Source: Bacillus sp. AFS029637
Lineage (GTDB): Bacteria > Bacillota > Bacilli > Bacillales > Bacillaceae_G
Length of the DNA stretch: 35,795 nt
Reading direction: 5' to 3'
NCBI RefSeq assembly: GCF_002584985.1
Contig: NZ_NUPZ01000001.1
Location: forward strand, 68,982 to 104,776
Shown here: piece after piece, positions 23,416 to 32,048 of the stretch
Position numbering within the stretch: the first letter of the stretch is position 1
Layout: every line of letters starts with the position of its first letter
Program-made: the position numbers and the translations under genes
The notes under the pieces: model-generated
What the model was told of the DNA's origin: nothing
What the model saw: only the letters and a program-made list of their open reading frames with translations
The model's database searches: none

Positions 23416-25299
23416 ATGAGACAAATTTTTAGTGACAAAAAAATTGATGCGTCGCTGTTTCTACAAATGGAAAACTTAATGTATGCCCTTCTAAAGGAAG
23501 ACGATGCCTACCTTGAATATGGCTATAAAGCATACTACGACGAGCTTGAAAAGAAAGTTGTCATTAGTCACTTTTGGGATGATCGAAAAGAAGAAGATAC
23601 AGTAATCGGATTAAAAAGCGAAGTGTTCTTAAAAGCACTTGGCAATAAACATTACTCGGACATGACTTTAATTCGTTCTTATGCGATTGAATTGCAAGAA
23701 TCGCCCCTAAAAAAGTTTTTAACCCAATTATTTGTTCTATTAGAAGATTTACGCGTTGAGGAAATCGTAAAAAGCTTACGCCCTGGCACAAAGCATATTT
23801 TTAGACGCCGAAAAGAAATGTATCGCAATTACTTCGGCTCACAAAATGAAATAAACCGTGTTCGTAACTATCATGGCGATCGTCTATTTTGTCTCTGTTA
23901 CCTTTCATTAACGAGCGACAAATATGAAATGTTTAATAATGAATATTTCGAGCAAATTGAAGCTATTCTGCATGAAACATTCCAAGCTCGTAATACGGAA
24001 GATATTATGTATATCGTTGAGAAAATTCGCTATCGCTTAGAGGAGCTTCTTGAAAGTGATATGCTTAACAACTATTTCGGGCATGCACCGCTTTATTTAT
24101 CTGTCATTGCAGACGAAAAAAACTGTCGCGTCGAAGATTTAGCAAATGATGATACGCAGCTCATAGATGACGATGAAAATAAAAACAAAATGGATGAAAG
24201 CTTCTCAACATGGCACCGTGAAAATAAAAACAATGAAAACGAGAATTTCTTACGCTTTGAATTAGAAAGCGGAACAAAGACAAATATGATGGGTGATACT
24301 GCTCGTGAATCGGAAGATGGCGATCAGGCACTAGGTTCCGTACAAGGTACTTCTCAAAAAAGTACACAATCTAACTTTGATGGTGCTAACACAGAAGAAG
24401 CACGAGCTTCACACGCTTCTAGCCAAAACGACGGTGCATACGGTAAGTATAACACTGGCGCTTCTCATACATTTAAAGAAGCACGTAAACCAAATCCTGA
24501 CGAGAAAAAAGATTACCAAGCTATCAAATCAGTCGTTAATAAAGATGTAAAAGAATTAAAGAAAATTATCGAAAAAACGATTGAAAATAAAACAAACGCA
24601 AACAGTGATAAATATTACGGAAGACTTCGTAAGAAATTCCTTCGTATTTATACTGAAAAGCAGCCTCGCATGTTTTATAAAAAAGGGCAAGAATCACAAG
24701 AGCTCGACGTTGCATTCAAACTACTAGTGGACTGCTCTGGTTCTATGTATAACAAAATGGAAGAAACGAAAAAGAGTGTGGTCCTATTCCATGAAGCGTT
24801 GAAATCTTTAAAAATCCCGCACGCTATTAGCGGATTTTGGGAAGATGCTTCTAGTGCTAAACCTGAAGATAAGCCGAACGTTATCCATGAAGTTGTAACG
24901 TATAAAAACTCAACGTTACCAAACGTTGGTCCCGAAATTATGCAGCTTCGTGAAGAAGAAGATAATCGCGATGGATATATTATTCGTATCGTTTCTGAAA
25001 AGCTTGCAAAAAGACCAGAAAAGCATAAATTCTTACTTGTCTTCACAGACGGTGAGCCTTCTGCACTAGACTACCAACAAGACGGTATTTTAGATACGCA
25101 TGAAGCTGTCAAACTTGCTCGTAAAAGTGGTATGGAAGTAATCGGAATCTTCATCGAAGAAGGCGAAGCGAAAGAAGCAACTTATCAATTAATGAAGAAC
25201 ATTTATAACCATCACTTCTTAGTTGCAAATCACGCTGAAGATTTACGATTGAAGATTAAACCGCTATTGAAAAAGTTATTACTGAAGACGATTGAATAG
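23416..25299 (+). CDS. VWA-domain protein, partner of the MoxR ATPase (CbbO/NorD-like)
   Basis: A 627-residue soluble protein. The C-terminal VWA domain has a complete metal-ion-dependent adhesion site: DCSGS at 439-443 and TDG around 544-546. The N-terminal half is helical and charged. A central stretch (about 255-390) is hydrophilic and rich in Asn, Glu, Ser and Lys, probably a flexible linker. There is no signal peptide, so it acts in the cytoplasm with the ATPase encoded three bases upstream. The client protein is unknown. The ATG has GAGGG upstream, and the pair ends with a strong terminator. The nearest named relative is B. subtilis YojO, by gene order and size. Confidence 0.86.
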   Translation: MRQIFSDKKIDASLFLQMENLMYALLKEDDAYLEYGYKAYYDELEKKVVISHFWDDRKEEDTVIGLKSEVFLKALGNKHYSDMTLIRSYAIELQESPLKKFLTQLFVLLEDLRVEEIVKSLRPGTKHIFRRRKEMYRNYFGSQNEINRVRNYHGDRLFCLCYLSLTSDKYEMFNNEYFEQIEAILHETFQARNTEDIMYIVEKIRYRLEELLESDMLNNYFGHAPLYLSVIADEKNCRVEDLANDDTQLIDDDENKNKMDESFSTWHRENKNNENENFLRFELESGTKTNMMGDTARESEDGDQALGSVQGTSQKSTQSNFDGANTEEARASHASSQNDGAYGKYNTGASHTFKEARKPNPDEKKDYQAIKSVVNKDVKELKKIIEKTIENKTNANSDKYYGRLRKKFLRIYTEKQPRMFYKKGQESQELDVAFKLLVDCSGSMYNKMEETKKSVVLFHEALKSLKIPHAISGFWEDASSAKPEDKPNVIHEVVTYKNSTLPNVGPEIMQLREEEDNRDGYIIRIVSEKLAKRPEKHKFLLVFTDGEPSALDYQQDGILDTHEAVKLARKSGMEVIGIFIEEGEAKEATYQLMKNIYNHHFLVANHAEDLRLKIKPLLKKLLLKTIE

Positions 25300-25333
25300 A
25301 AAAACAGGAGCGTTGTCGCTCCTGTTTTTTTCT
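25300..25333 (+). terminator. Terminator of the MoxR-VWA operon
   Basis: Arms 25301-25312 and 25317-25328 with a 4-base loop, then T. It may also serve the converging Nudix gene. Confidence 0.88.
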
Positions 25334-25338
25334 TTCAA

Positions 25339-25761
25339 TCACTTTGTTTCTGGTTGAAACTTGTATGGAATGGCTATTTCTAATAATGATTCAAATCCCC
25401 CGTCATAGTATGGGAATCGCTCATTTGCGATTGTTCGATCCACCCACTCTATTGCAGAAATTTCCTCTTCATCTTCTGCCATAAGTTCACCTTTTACTAC
25501 ATTTGCTCGGAATGTAAAAAATAGCGCATGATTCCCTGACTCTTTAAAGAATTTTTCATTGATCGCAACAAGTCCACCTAACGTAGCAGTTAAACCTGTC
25601 TCTTCTTTCACTTCTCTTATTAGTGCTTCCTCTAATATTTCACCTTTTTCCACAGCCCCGCCTGGCAATGACCAAACGTTTTGTTCTACATTATGTACCA
25701 TTAATATTTTATCTTTTTCTTCATCATGTATGAGTGCATATACGACATCAACTCTTTGCAT
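25339..25761 (-). CDS. Nudix hydrolase
   Basis: A 140-residue Nudix protein that cleaves a nucleoside diphosphate linked to another group. The Nudix box is complete at residues 35-57 (Gly35, Glu41, Arg49-Glu50, Glu53-Glu54, Gly56). The N-terminal part YALIHDEEKDKILMV is the usual first strand pair. The substrate is not predictable; MutT-like oxidised nucleotides, NADH and sugar nucleotides are all possible. The ATG at 25761 follows GGAAGGAAG. It lies on the same strand as the threonine-degradation genes, but a 13-bp hairpin separates it from them, leaving little room for its own promoter. Confidence 0.88.
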   Translation of the reverse strand: MQRVDVVYALIHDEEKDKILMVHNVEQNVWSLPGGAVEKGEILEEALIREVKEETGLTATLGGLVAINEKFFKESGNHALFFTFRANVVKGELMAEDEEEISAIEWVDRTIANERFPYYDGGFESLLEIAIPYKFQPETK

Positions 25762-25788
25762 GTTGCTTTTCTTCCTTCCTAAAATAAT

Positions 25789-25818
25789 GAAGAGCCAATT
25801 CCTAAGAATTGGCTCTTC
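25789..25818 (-). terminator. Hairpin after the threonine dehydrogenase gene
   Basis: A perfect 13-bp stem (25789-25801 with 25806-25818) and a 4-base loop. On the minus strand it is followed by a T-rich but broken run, so some read-through into the Nudix gene is likely. Confidence 0.72.
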
Positions 25819-25821
25819 CTA

Positions 25822-26787
25822 TTAATTCATTACTAACTCAGCTATGTGCTTTTTTTTTAACTTAGCCAACATGTCCGTTGTCATTTTGTCTAAATCGTAT
25901 TCTGCTTTAAAGCCCCACTCTTGCATTGCCGCAGTTGCGTCAATAGAGTTTGGCCAGCTATCAGCGATTGTTTGACGAGCAGAGTCTACTGCGTAATCCA
26001 TTGTAAACGTCGGAATGTGTTTACGAATTGACGCTGCGATTTGCTCTGGCTCGAAGCTCATTGCTGTAATGTTAAACGCATTTCTATGCACTAATTTAGT
26101 TGGATCAGCTTCCATTAATGAAATGATTGCTTGTAAAGCATCAGGCATATACATCATATCCATGTATGTTCCCTCTGCAATGTATGAGGTGTATGTGCCT
26201 TTTTTAATCGCCTCATAATAAATTTCAACTGCATAGTCAGTTGTTCCGCCTCCTGGAGGAGCTACGTAAGAAATTAAACCTGGGAAACGTACACCGCGCG
26301 TATCAACACCAAACTTTTGATGGTAGTAATCACATAGTAATTCTCCTGCTACTTTGTTTACCCCATACATCGTAGTAGGACGTTGGATTGTGTCTTGTGG
26401 CGTATTATCTTTCGGCGTTGATGGCCCGAATGCACCGATAGAACTTGGCGTGAAGAACTTACAGTTTAATTCACGAGCTGCTTCTAGAGCATTTACCAGT
26501 CCGCCCATATTTAAATTCCAAGCAAATAATGGATTTTTTTCTGCCGTTGCTGAAAGTAACGCTGCTAAATGAATAATTGTATCTACTTCATTACGCTTTG
26601 CAATATCATGTAACTTTTGTCCATCTGTTACATCTAACGTTTCAAATGGGCCAGACGTTACTACTTCGCTATCTGTTTCACGAATATCTGTTGCAATAAC
26701 GTTCGATGCACCGTATACATCACGAAGTTTCATTACAAGTTCAGAACCAATTTGCCCTAAAGAACCGGTTACTAGAATTTTTTTCAT
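25822..26787 (-). CDS. tdh: L-threonine 3-dehydrogenase, SDR type
   Basis: A 321-residue extended short-chain dehydrogenase with a Rossmann fold. The NAD motif GSLGQIG is at 8-14, catalytic Ser at 115-116, and Tyr141/Lys145 are in YGVNK. Annotation tools may call it an NAD-dependent epimerase. Its place 44 bases after kbl shows the likely reaction: threonine to 2-amino-3-ketobutyrate, which Kbl then cleaves. This SDR-type enzyme is unrelated to the zinc-dependent Tdh of E. coli. The start at 26787 follows GAGGAG at eight bases; a GTG three codons earlier overlaps that site and is rejected. Confidence 0.85.
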   Translation of the reverse strand: MKKILVTGSLGQIGSELVMKLRDVYGASNVIATDIRETDSEVVTSGPFETLDVTDGQKLHDIAKRNEVDTIIHLAALLSATAEKNPLFAWNLNMGGLVNALEAARELNCKFFTPSSIGAFGPSTPKDNTPQDTIQRPTTMYGVNKVAGELLCDYYHQKFGVDTRGVRFPGLISYVAPPGGGTTDYAVEIYYEAIKKGTYTSYIAEGTYMDMMYMPDALQAIISLMEADPTKLVHRNAFNITAMSFEPEQIAASIRKHIPTFTMDYAVDSARQTIADSWPNSIDATAAMQEWGFKAEYDLDKMTTDMLAKLKKKHIAELVMN

Positions 26788-26831
26788 TTTTCCCACTCCT
26801 CATTTGCAAGCTATTCAAAAGATGTCGTTAT

Positions 26832-28022
26832 TTAAATGATACCCATTTCTTTCCCTACTTTTTCATACTTACGAATTGCTTCATCTAACATTTCTTTCGT
26901 ATGAGCTGCTGTAGGCATATTACGAACGCGGCCCGTTCCTTTTGCCACAGTTGGGAATACAATAGATTTTGCGTATACGCCTTCTTCATTTAGACGTTTA
27001 CTAAATTCTTGTGTTAATACTTCATCACCAATAATACAAGGTGTAATTGGTGTTTCGCTTTCTCCAATGTTAAAGCCAAGTTCTTTTAGCCCTTGTTTTA
27101 AATAGCGACCATTTTCCCATAGACGATCATGCAGTTCTGTGCTTTCCATTAAGATTTCAATTGATCTCATGCAAGCTGCTGCATCAGCTGGTGTTAACGC
27201 TGTAGAGAATAAGAATGGGCGTGAACGAACTTTTAACCAATCAATTAAGTTTTGTTTCCCAGCTACATATCCACCAATTACCCCAATTGCTTTTGATAAT
27301 GTACCAATTTGGAAATCAACTTTATCAGACAGACCGAAGTGCTTTACAGTTCCTGCACCTTTGCCAAGTACACCTGAACCATGTGCATCATCTACGTATG
27401 TCATTAAATCTAATTCTTCTGCAATCTCAACAATTTCTGGTAGTTTTGCAACATCTCCATCCATTGAAAAGACACCATCTGTAATTACCATTAATTTATT
27501 GTAAAGACCTGATTCTTTCGCCGCAATGGCTTTTTGGCGTAAATCTTCCATATCAGAATGCTTATATACAATAATTTTTGCTTTTGATAGACGACTACCA
27601 TCAATAATAGATGCATGATTTAATTCATCTGAAAGAATCGCATCATTTTTATCCATAACAGCTGAAATCGCTGCCATATTACAGTTGAACCCTGATTGAT
27701 AAGCAATCGCTGCTTCTGTATGTTTAAACTTTGCAATTGTTTCTTCCAATTTAATATGCAAATCTAAAGTACCGTTAATTGTACGAACAGCTCCTGCTCC
27801 AACGCCGTACTTATGAATGGCACCAATTGCTGCTTCTTGCAAACGGCTATCTGTCGCTAATCCAAGATAGTTGTTTGAAGATAAGTTAATATATTCTTTT
27901 CCGGCAATTGTAATAATCGGTCCATTTGAACTCTCAAGCGGATCAATTACGTTATAAAGCCCCTTTGATTTTAAATCCTCTAAATTCTCTTCTAAAAATT
28001 TCGCAAGTGTTTTACTAGACAT
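26832..28022 (-). CDS. kbl: Glycine C-acetyltransferase (2-amino-3-ketobutyrate CoA ligase)
   Basis: A 396-residue PLP enzyme of the alpha-oxoamine synthase family that converts 2-amino-3-ketobutyrate and CoA to glycine and acetyl-CoA. The PLP lysine is Lys244 in GTLSKAIG, and the cofactor-binding [11 protein letters not shown] is at 210-220. Length is normal. Related enzymes (BioF, HemA) share the fold, but the neighbouring threonine dehydrogenase gene supports Kbl. The ATG at 28022 follows GGGAGG at seven bases; the longer frame would bury that site. It is first in the operon, with a cre-like site near its promoter, consistent with catabolic use of threonine under CcpA control. Confidence 0.93.
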   Translation of the reverse strand: MSSKTLAKFLEENLEDLKSKGLYNVIDPLESSNGPIITIAGKEYINLSSNNYLGLATDSRLQEAAIGAIHKYGVGAGAVRTINGTLDLHIKLEETIAKFKHTEAAIAYQSGFNCNMAAISAVMDKNDAILSDELNHASIIDGSRLSKAKIIVYKHSDMEDLRQKAIAAKESGLYNKLMVITDGVFSMDGDVAKLPEIVEIAEELDLMTYVDDAHGSGVLGKGAGTVKHFGLSDKVDFQIGTLSKAIGVIGGYVAGKQNLIDWLKVRSRPFLFSTALTPADAAACMRSIEILMESTELHDRLWENGRYLKQGLKELGFNIGESETPITPCIIGDEVLTQEFSKRLNEEGVYAKSIVFPTVAKGTGRVRNMPTAAHTKEMLDEAIRKYEKVGKEMGII

Positions 28023-28110
28023 CGTGAAGCCTCCCATCGTTCATGTAAGCGAATTATTGTCTTAATAGTTCTAATAATTCCTCTACTAGCTTAACACGTT
28101 TTCAGAATTT

Positions 28111-28144
28111 ATTATAGAAAAATAGTTTAAAGTAACCGCTTACA
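28111..28144 (-). promoter_or_regulatory. kbl-tdh promoter region with cre-like site
   Basis: AGTAACCGCTTACA (28131-28144) matches the cre pattern at 13 of 14 positions. A TATAAT (28111-28116) on the minus strand gives the -10, so the cre lies over the -35 region, where no good hexamer is seen. Repression by CcpA is plausible. Confidence 0.5.
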
Positions 28145-28234
28145 ACTTTAAATTATAAATGATTCATTACAAGAAATCTATCTTTTACTTTTCATATTTG
28201 ATAGAATAAAAAAAATATTTAGGAGGGCTCAGAA

Positions 28235-28966
28235 ATGGCATTTATAGAATCTGACGTATATAATAACGAAGCATTTTTTGAACAATATATGAAACGAAGA
28301 TATCGAGAAAATAGCCCAAATGAGTCAATCGAAAAGCCAGCATTCTTCCAGATCATTGGTGATGTAAAAGGAAAACAAATTCTCGATTTAGGTTGTGGTG
28401 ACGCTAAGTTTGGCGAGGAATTATTAGCAAATGGCTGCCACTCTTACACTGGCATTGAAGGCTCTCAGCTTATGTATGAAAAAGCTAAAAAACAACTAGA
28501 AAATAAAAATGGATCTGTTCATTTTATAAACCTCAAAGATTATACATACCCTCCTTCTACCTTCGATTTAGTTACATCTAGACTCGCCTTACATTATATT
28601 GAACATCTTGATACTATTTTTCAAAATGTATACAAAACTTTAAAACCAAACGGTGTTTTTACCTTTAGTGTTCAACATCCCGTTATTACCTCTTCATTTG
28701 AAAGCTTACAAACAAGCGGCAAGAGAACAAGTTGGCTCGTTGATGATTACTTCAAAATAGGAAAACGTGTTGAGCCATGGATTGATCAAGAAGTTATTAA
28801 ATATCATCGTACAACAGAAGAATATTTTACATTATTACAACAAGCTGGTTTTACCATTACAAACCTAAAAGAAGCTACACCAAATAAAGCCTATTTCCAA
28901 AATGAAGAAGAGTATGAACGGCGTTTACGAATTCCTCTCTTCCTCTTATTTTCTTGTAAAAAATAA
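28235..28966 (+). CDS. Class I SAM-dependent methyltransferase
   Basis: A 243-residue Rossmann-fold methyltransferase. The SAM-binding motif ILDLGCGD is at residues 49-56, the acidic end of strand 2 is in YTGIEGS, and a post-motif FDLVTSRLALHYIEHLD is present. The substrate is unknown; the sequence resembles small-molecule or UbiE/Tam-like enzymes but nothing more specific. The ATG at 28235 follows AGGAGGG at eight bases. It is monocistronic, divergent from kbl and convergent with the iron-transport operon. Confidence 0.86.
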   Translation: MAFIESDVYNNEAFFEQYMKRRYRENSPNESIEKPAFFQIIGDVKGKQILDLGCGDAKFGEELLANGCHSYTGIEGSQLMYEKAKKQLENKNGSVHFINLKDYTYPPSTFDLVTSRLALHYIEHLDTIFQNVYKTLKPNGVFTFSVQHPVITSSFESLQTSGKRTSWLVDDYFKIGKRVEPWIDQEVIKYHRTTEEYFTLLQQAGFTITNLKEATPNKAYFQNEEEYERRLRIPLFLLFSCKK

Positions 28967-28997
28967 AAAGGAGATGAGTCATCATCTCCTTTTTTAT
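28963..28997. terminator. Bidirectional terminator, methyltransferase / iron ATPase
   Basis: Stem of 8 bp (28970-28977 with 28982-28989) extended by A:T pairs, loop of 4. A and T runs on either side serve both converging genes. Confidence 0.85.
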
Positions 28998-29815
28998 CTC
29001 ATTGCTTGAGCAACTTTTTTAACCAATCGTCTTCCTCTTCCGTGCGGGATACAAAGTGGTGTTCCAAATAACGGATCTGTACTGATTTGACACTCCATTC
29101 GGAATACATCACGTACTAGTTTTTCGTCTACCACTTCTTCAGGCTTACCTTGTGCATATATTTGTTTATCTTGAATTGCTACAATATTATCTGCATAGCG
29201 ACATGCTAAATTTAAATCGTGTAATACCATAACAATTGTTCGTTGTTCTGTTTCATTTAATTCGAATAATAAATCTAGCACTTCAATTTGGTGAGTCATA
29301 TCTAAATATGTAGTCGGCTCATCCAGTAAAATAATATCTGTATCTTGTGCAAGCGTCATTGCGATCCAAGCACGTTGACGTTGTCCACCTGAAAGAGCAT
29401 GCACATCGCGCTCAGCAAATTCTGTCATACCCGTTGCTGCAAGTGCCTTCTGTACCATTTCCTCGTCTTTTTCCGACCATTGCTTCAGCCAAGTTTGATA
29501 TGGATAACGCCCTTGTTTTACAAGTTGCAATACTGTAAGACCTTCTGGTGCTTGAGGCCCTTGTGGTAATATCGCCATTTGACGAGCAATTTGCTTCGTT
29601 TGCATACTTTGAATTGCTTGATTATCTAACAAAATGTCCCCAGTTGTTGGCTTTAACAATCTAGCTAGTGAACGTAATAAAGTTGATTTTCCGCAACCGT
29701 TAGAACCGATAAAGATTGTAATTTCACCTTTTGGAATTTCTAAATTCAACTCATCAATAATAATTGTTTCACCATAAGACAGCGTCAAACGTTTCGTCTC
29801 CAATGCTTTTTGCAT
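28994..29815 (-). CDS. Iron-siderophore ABC transporter ATPase (FecE/FhuC type)
   Basis: A 273-residue ABC ATPase of the iron-chelate/vitamin B12 family. Walker A GSNGCGKST is at 37-45, LSGGQ at 141-145 and Walker B ends at Asp165-Glu166. It energises import through the two FecCD permeases encoded just upstream; six bases separate it from the second one's frame at the longer start. ATG 29815 is preferred to 29821 because AAGGGAG directly abuts the latter. It is the last gene of the operon, which should be repressed by iron through the Fur box at 31957-31975. Confidence 0.9.
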   Translation of the reverse strand: MQKALETKRLTLSYGETIIIDELNLEIPKGEITIFIGSNGCGKSTLLRSLARLLKPTTGDILLDNQAIQSMQTKQIARQMAILPQGPQAPEGLTVLQLVKQGRYPYQTWLKQWSEKDEEMVQKALAATGMTEFAERDVHALSGGQRQRAWIAMTLAQDTDIILLDEPTTYLDMTHQIEVLDLLFELNETEQRTIVMVLHDLNLACRYADNIVAIQDKQIYAQGKPEEVVDEKLVRDVFRMECQISTDPLFGTPLCIPHGRGRRLVKKVAQAMR

Positions 29816-29827
29816 ATTCATCTCCCT

Positions 29828-30886
29828 TTATGAATTCCGACTTTTATAAAGTAAATAAATAAAATAAGGTGCACCAATCGCTGATGTAAATACCCCTGCT
29901 GGAATTTCAAGTGGCGCGAAAACTGTACGCCCAATTAAATCTGCAGCAAGTACTAGAATTGCACCGATAATTGCCGCAACTGGGAGCAATGCACCATAGA
30001 AAGAGCCAACTAATCTTCTTGAAATATGAGGTGCCATTAAACCGACAAATCCAATTCCTCCTGCGAAAGCGACTGCTCCACCAATTAAAGCTGTACTAAG
30101 TAGTAACATGAATATACGCGACTTCGTTAAAGGAACACCAAGCCCTACTGCTATATCATCTCCTAGCTCTTGTGCATTTAAATGTCTAGCAGCGATAAAT
30201 GATACGATCGTTAAAATGAGAACCCAAGGCGCAAGTACCATAACATTTTCCCATGAAGAACCATAAACCGTGCCTGTAATCCATACATTCGCTTGACTCG
30301 CTTGATAAATTGGGGCTAACAACATAAATAAAGTCGTTGCCGCTTTTGTTAATGCCCAAAATCCAACACCAATTAAAACAAGACTACTTGGTGATAACCC
30401 GTCATTTCTCCATGCAAATAAATATACAAAAAACGCAACAATCGTCGCACCAACAAAAGCTGCGAGCGGCATATAATGAATGCTTACTGTTAGCGCATTA
30501 TTTTTATCACTAAATATCGCTAAAAAGAGTACTACTGCTACGCTTGCACCACCTGTTATTCCAATGATATCCGGAGAAGCAAGTGGATTTCGAACGAGCC
30601 CTTGTAAAATACACCCAGCTACAGCAAGCGCGATTCCTACAAGAATGGCAATTAAAATACGTGGCATACGAAACTTATTTACAACCATATTTGACATCGC
30701 ATCGCCATTTCCAGTAATCGCTTGCCATACATCATAAGGAGGAATTTTCATATCGCCCATTCCTGCACTGGCAAAAAATAATCCTATTAAAATAGCTAAT
30801 AAACTGAATAAGACTAGGATAGCTCGTTTATACATTAAAAATGAGAACCTATCTTTTCCTATACGAAACGGAATATACTTCTTCAT
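29828..30886 (-). CDS. Iron-siderophore ABC permease (FecCD family), second subunit
   Basis: A 352-residue membrane permease with about nine to ten helices of the FecCD/BtuC family. Conserved segments include GCILQGLVRNPLASPDIIGITGGAS and GFVGLMAPHISR, the ATPase coupling region. It pairs with the preceding permease to form the channel for a ferric chelate. Its ATG overlaps the previous gene's TGA by four bases (ATGA), a sign of translational coupling and equal amounts. The substrate cannot be told from the permease alone. Confidence 0.9.
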   Translation of the reverse strand: MKKYIPFRIGKDRFSFLMYKRAILVLFSLLAILIGLFFASAGMGDMKIPPYDVWQAITGNGDAMSNMVVNKFRMPRILIAILVGIALAVAGCILQGLVRNPLASPDIIGITGGASVAVVLFLAIFSDKNNALTVSIHYMPLAAFVGATIVAFFVYLFAWRNDGLSPSSLVLIGVGFWALTKAATTLFMLLAPIYQASQANVWITGTVYGSSWENVMVLAPWVLILTIVSFIAARHLNAQELGDDIAVGLGVPLTKSRIFMLLLSTALIGGAVAFAGGIGFVGLMAPHISRRLVGSFYGALLPVAAIIGAILVLAADLIGRTVFAPLEIPAGVFTSAIGAPYFIYLLYKSRNS

Positions 30887-31887
30887 TTGCTAAGCCCTCT
30901 CTTACGTGCAATATAAATAAAGAATGGGGCCCCAATAAATGCTGTCATAACCCCTACTGGTACTTCTTGTGGCATAATGACATATCTTGCTGCTATATCA
31001 GCTAAGAGTAATAGGATTGCACCTAACAAGCCGCTATACGGTACTCTCCACCTATGATCTACTCCAACAAGAGCTCTTGCAAAATACGGAGTAATAATAC
31101 CAATAAATCCAATTGGACCAGCGACCGCAACTGAACCACCCGACAACAGTACAATAATAAGGAGTACGAGTGATTTCATTAAAATTGTTCGTTGCCCAAG
31201 TCCTTTTGCAACGTCTTCCCCCATCATTAATGTATTTACTTTCCCCGCCATCATAAGAGATGCAATCCAACCTACTAATAGGTACGGGAATACAGATTGT
31301 AATATTTCTAACTTTCTTCCTTGTACAGATCCAGCAAGCCAAAATAATACCTCTTCCATCGCCTTTTCATTTAAAACAAGTAACCCTTGTGTTAATGATG
31401 AGAATAAAGCACTTATCGCGACACCTGCTAATGTTAACTTAAGAGGGGTTGTCCCTTCTTTCCCTAAAGAACTAGAAGCAAATACAAGTACTGCTGCAAC
31501 TGCCGCTCCTAAAAAGGCAATCCAAGTGAAAGCTGATAAAGACGTAACAGAAAAAAGTACAATTGCTACAACTATAAAGAAAGCAGCACCTGAATTTAAT
31601 CCAATAAAATCTGGAGAAGCAAGTGGGTTCTTAGTTAAAGTTTGCATCAAACAACCCGCGATGGCTAAACTAGCACCAACACTGGCCGCAATTAGTGCCC
31701 TTGGTAGACGTACATTTTGAATAATAATATGCTCATTTGAACCATTAAAATGGAAAAATGCATCTAGCGCTAATTTCCAGCTCGTATTTGTATATCCAAA
31801 AATAATACTTCCCCAAATACAAATAACGACTACAATGATTCCAACAAGTAACCCAATCCATTTTGCTTGATTTGTTTTTAATAACAT
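30883..31887 (-). CDS. Iron-siderophore ABC permease (FecCD family), first subunit
   Basis: A 334-residue FecCD-type permease with the paralogous signatures GCLMQTLTKNPLASPDFIGLNSGAA and GFIGIITPYFAR. The ATG at 31887 follows AAGGGG at nine bases; the upstream TTG would bury that site. It is the first gene of the three-gene import operon and is transcribed divergently from the binding-protein gene across a Fur box. Together the four genes form a complete importer. The closest B. subtilis sets by layout are YfmCDEF (ferric citrate) and YfiYZ-YfhA (hydroxamate siderophores). Confidence 0.9.
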   Translation of the reverse strand: MLLKTNQAKWIGLLVGIIVVVICIWGSIIFGYTNTSWKLALDAFFHFNGSNEHIIIQNVRLPRALIAASVGASLAIAGCLMQTLTKNPLASPDFIGLNSGAAFFIVVAIVLFSVTSLSAFTWIAFLGAAVAAVLVFASSSLGKEGTTPLKLTLAGVAISALFSSLTQGLLVLNEKAMEEVLFWLAGSVQGRKLEILQSVFPYLLVGWIASLMMAGKVNTLMMGEDVAKGLGQRTILMKSLVLLIIVLLSGGSVAVAGPIGFIGIITPYFARALVGVDHRWRVPYSGLLGAILLLLADIAARYVIMPQEVPVGVMTAFIGAPFFIYIARKRGLSK

Positions 31888-31907
31888 GCAGCGTTTCCCC
31901 TTCAATG

Positions 31908-31937
31908 TATAATGATACGTTGTTAGTGTATTTCAAC
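31908..31937 (-). promoter_or_regulatory. Promoter of the iron permease operon
   Basis: On the minus strand, TTGAAA (31932-31937), 18 bases, then ATTATA (31908-31913). The -10 is imperfect. The start would be about 20 bases before the permease ATG, with the Fur box upstream of the -35. Confidence 0.4.
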
Positions 31938-31956
31938 TTAATTCTCATTGTCAACG

Positions 31957-31975
31957 ATAATGAGAATTATTTTCA
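31957..31975. promoter_or_regulatory. Fur box between divergent iron-uptake genes
   Basis: GATAATGAGAATTATTTTC matches the 19-base consensus GATAATGATAATCATTATC at 16 positions. It ends just before the -35 of the binding-protein gene. A further perfect inverted repeat (31941-31950 with 31960-31969) overlaps it, so more than one Fur dimer may bind and control both directions. Confidence 0.78.
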
Positions 31976-31976
31976 T

Positions 31977-32005
31977 TGACAATTGGACCATGAAGTATTA
32001 ATATC
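31977..32005 (+). promoter_or_regulatory. Sigma-A promoter of the iron-binding lipoprotein gene
   Basis: A perfect TTGACA (31977-31982), 17 bases, then TAATAT (32000-32005), directly downstream of the Fur box. Confidence 0.8.
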
Positions 32006-32048
32006 ATGCTTGCTATTAAAAAAATTCTCAATATGTAGGGGGTACATA

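Noticed and set aside
31983-32048. N-terminal extension of the iron-binding lipoprotein
   Set aside because: It runs over the promoter spacer and -10, and would displace the lipoprotein signal from the N-terminus.
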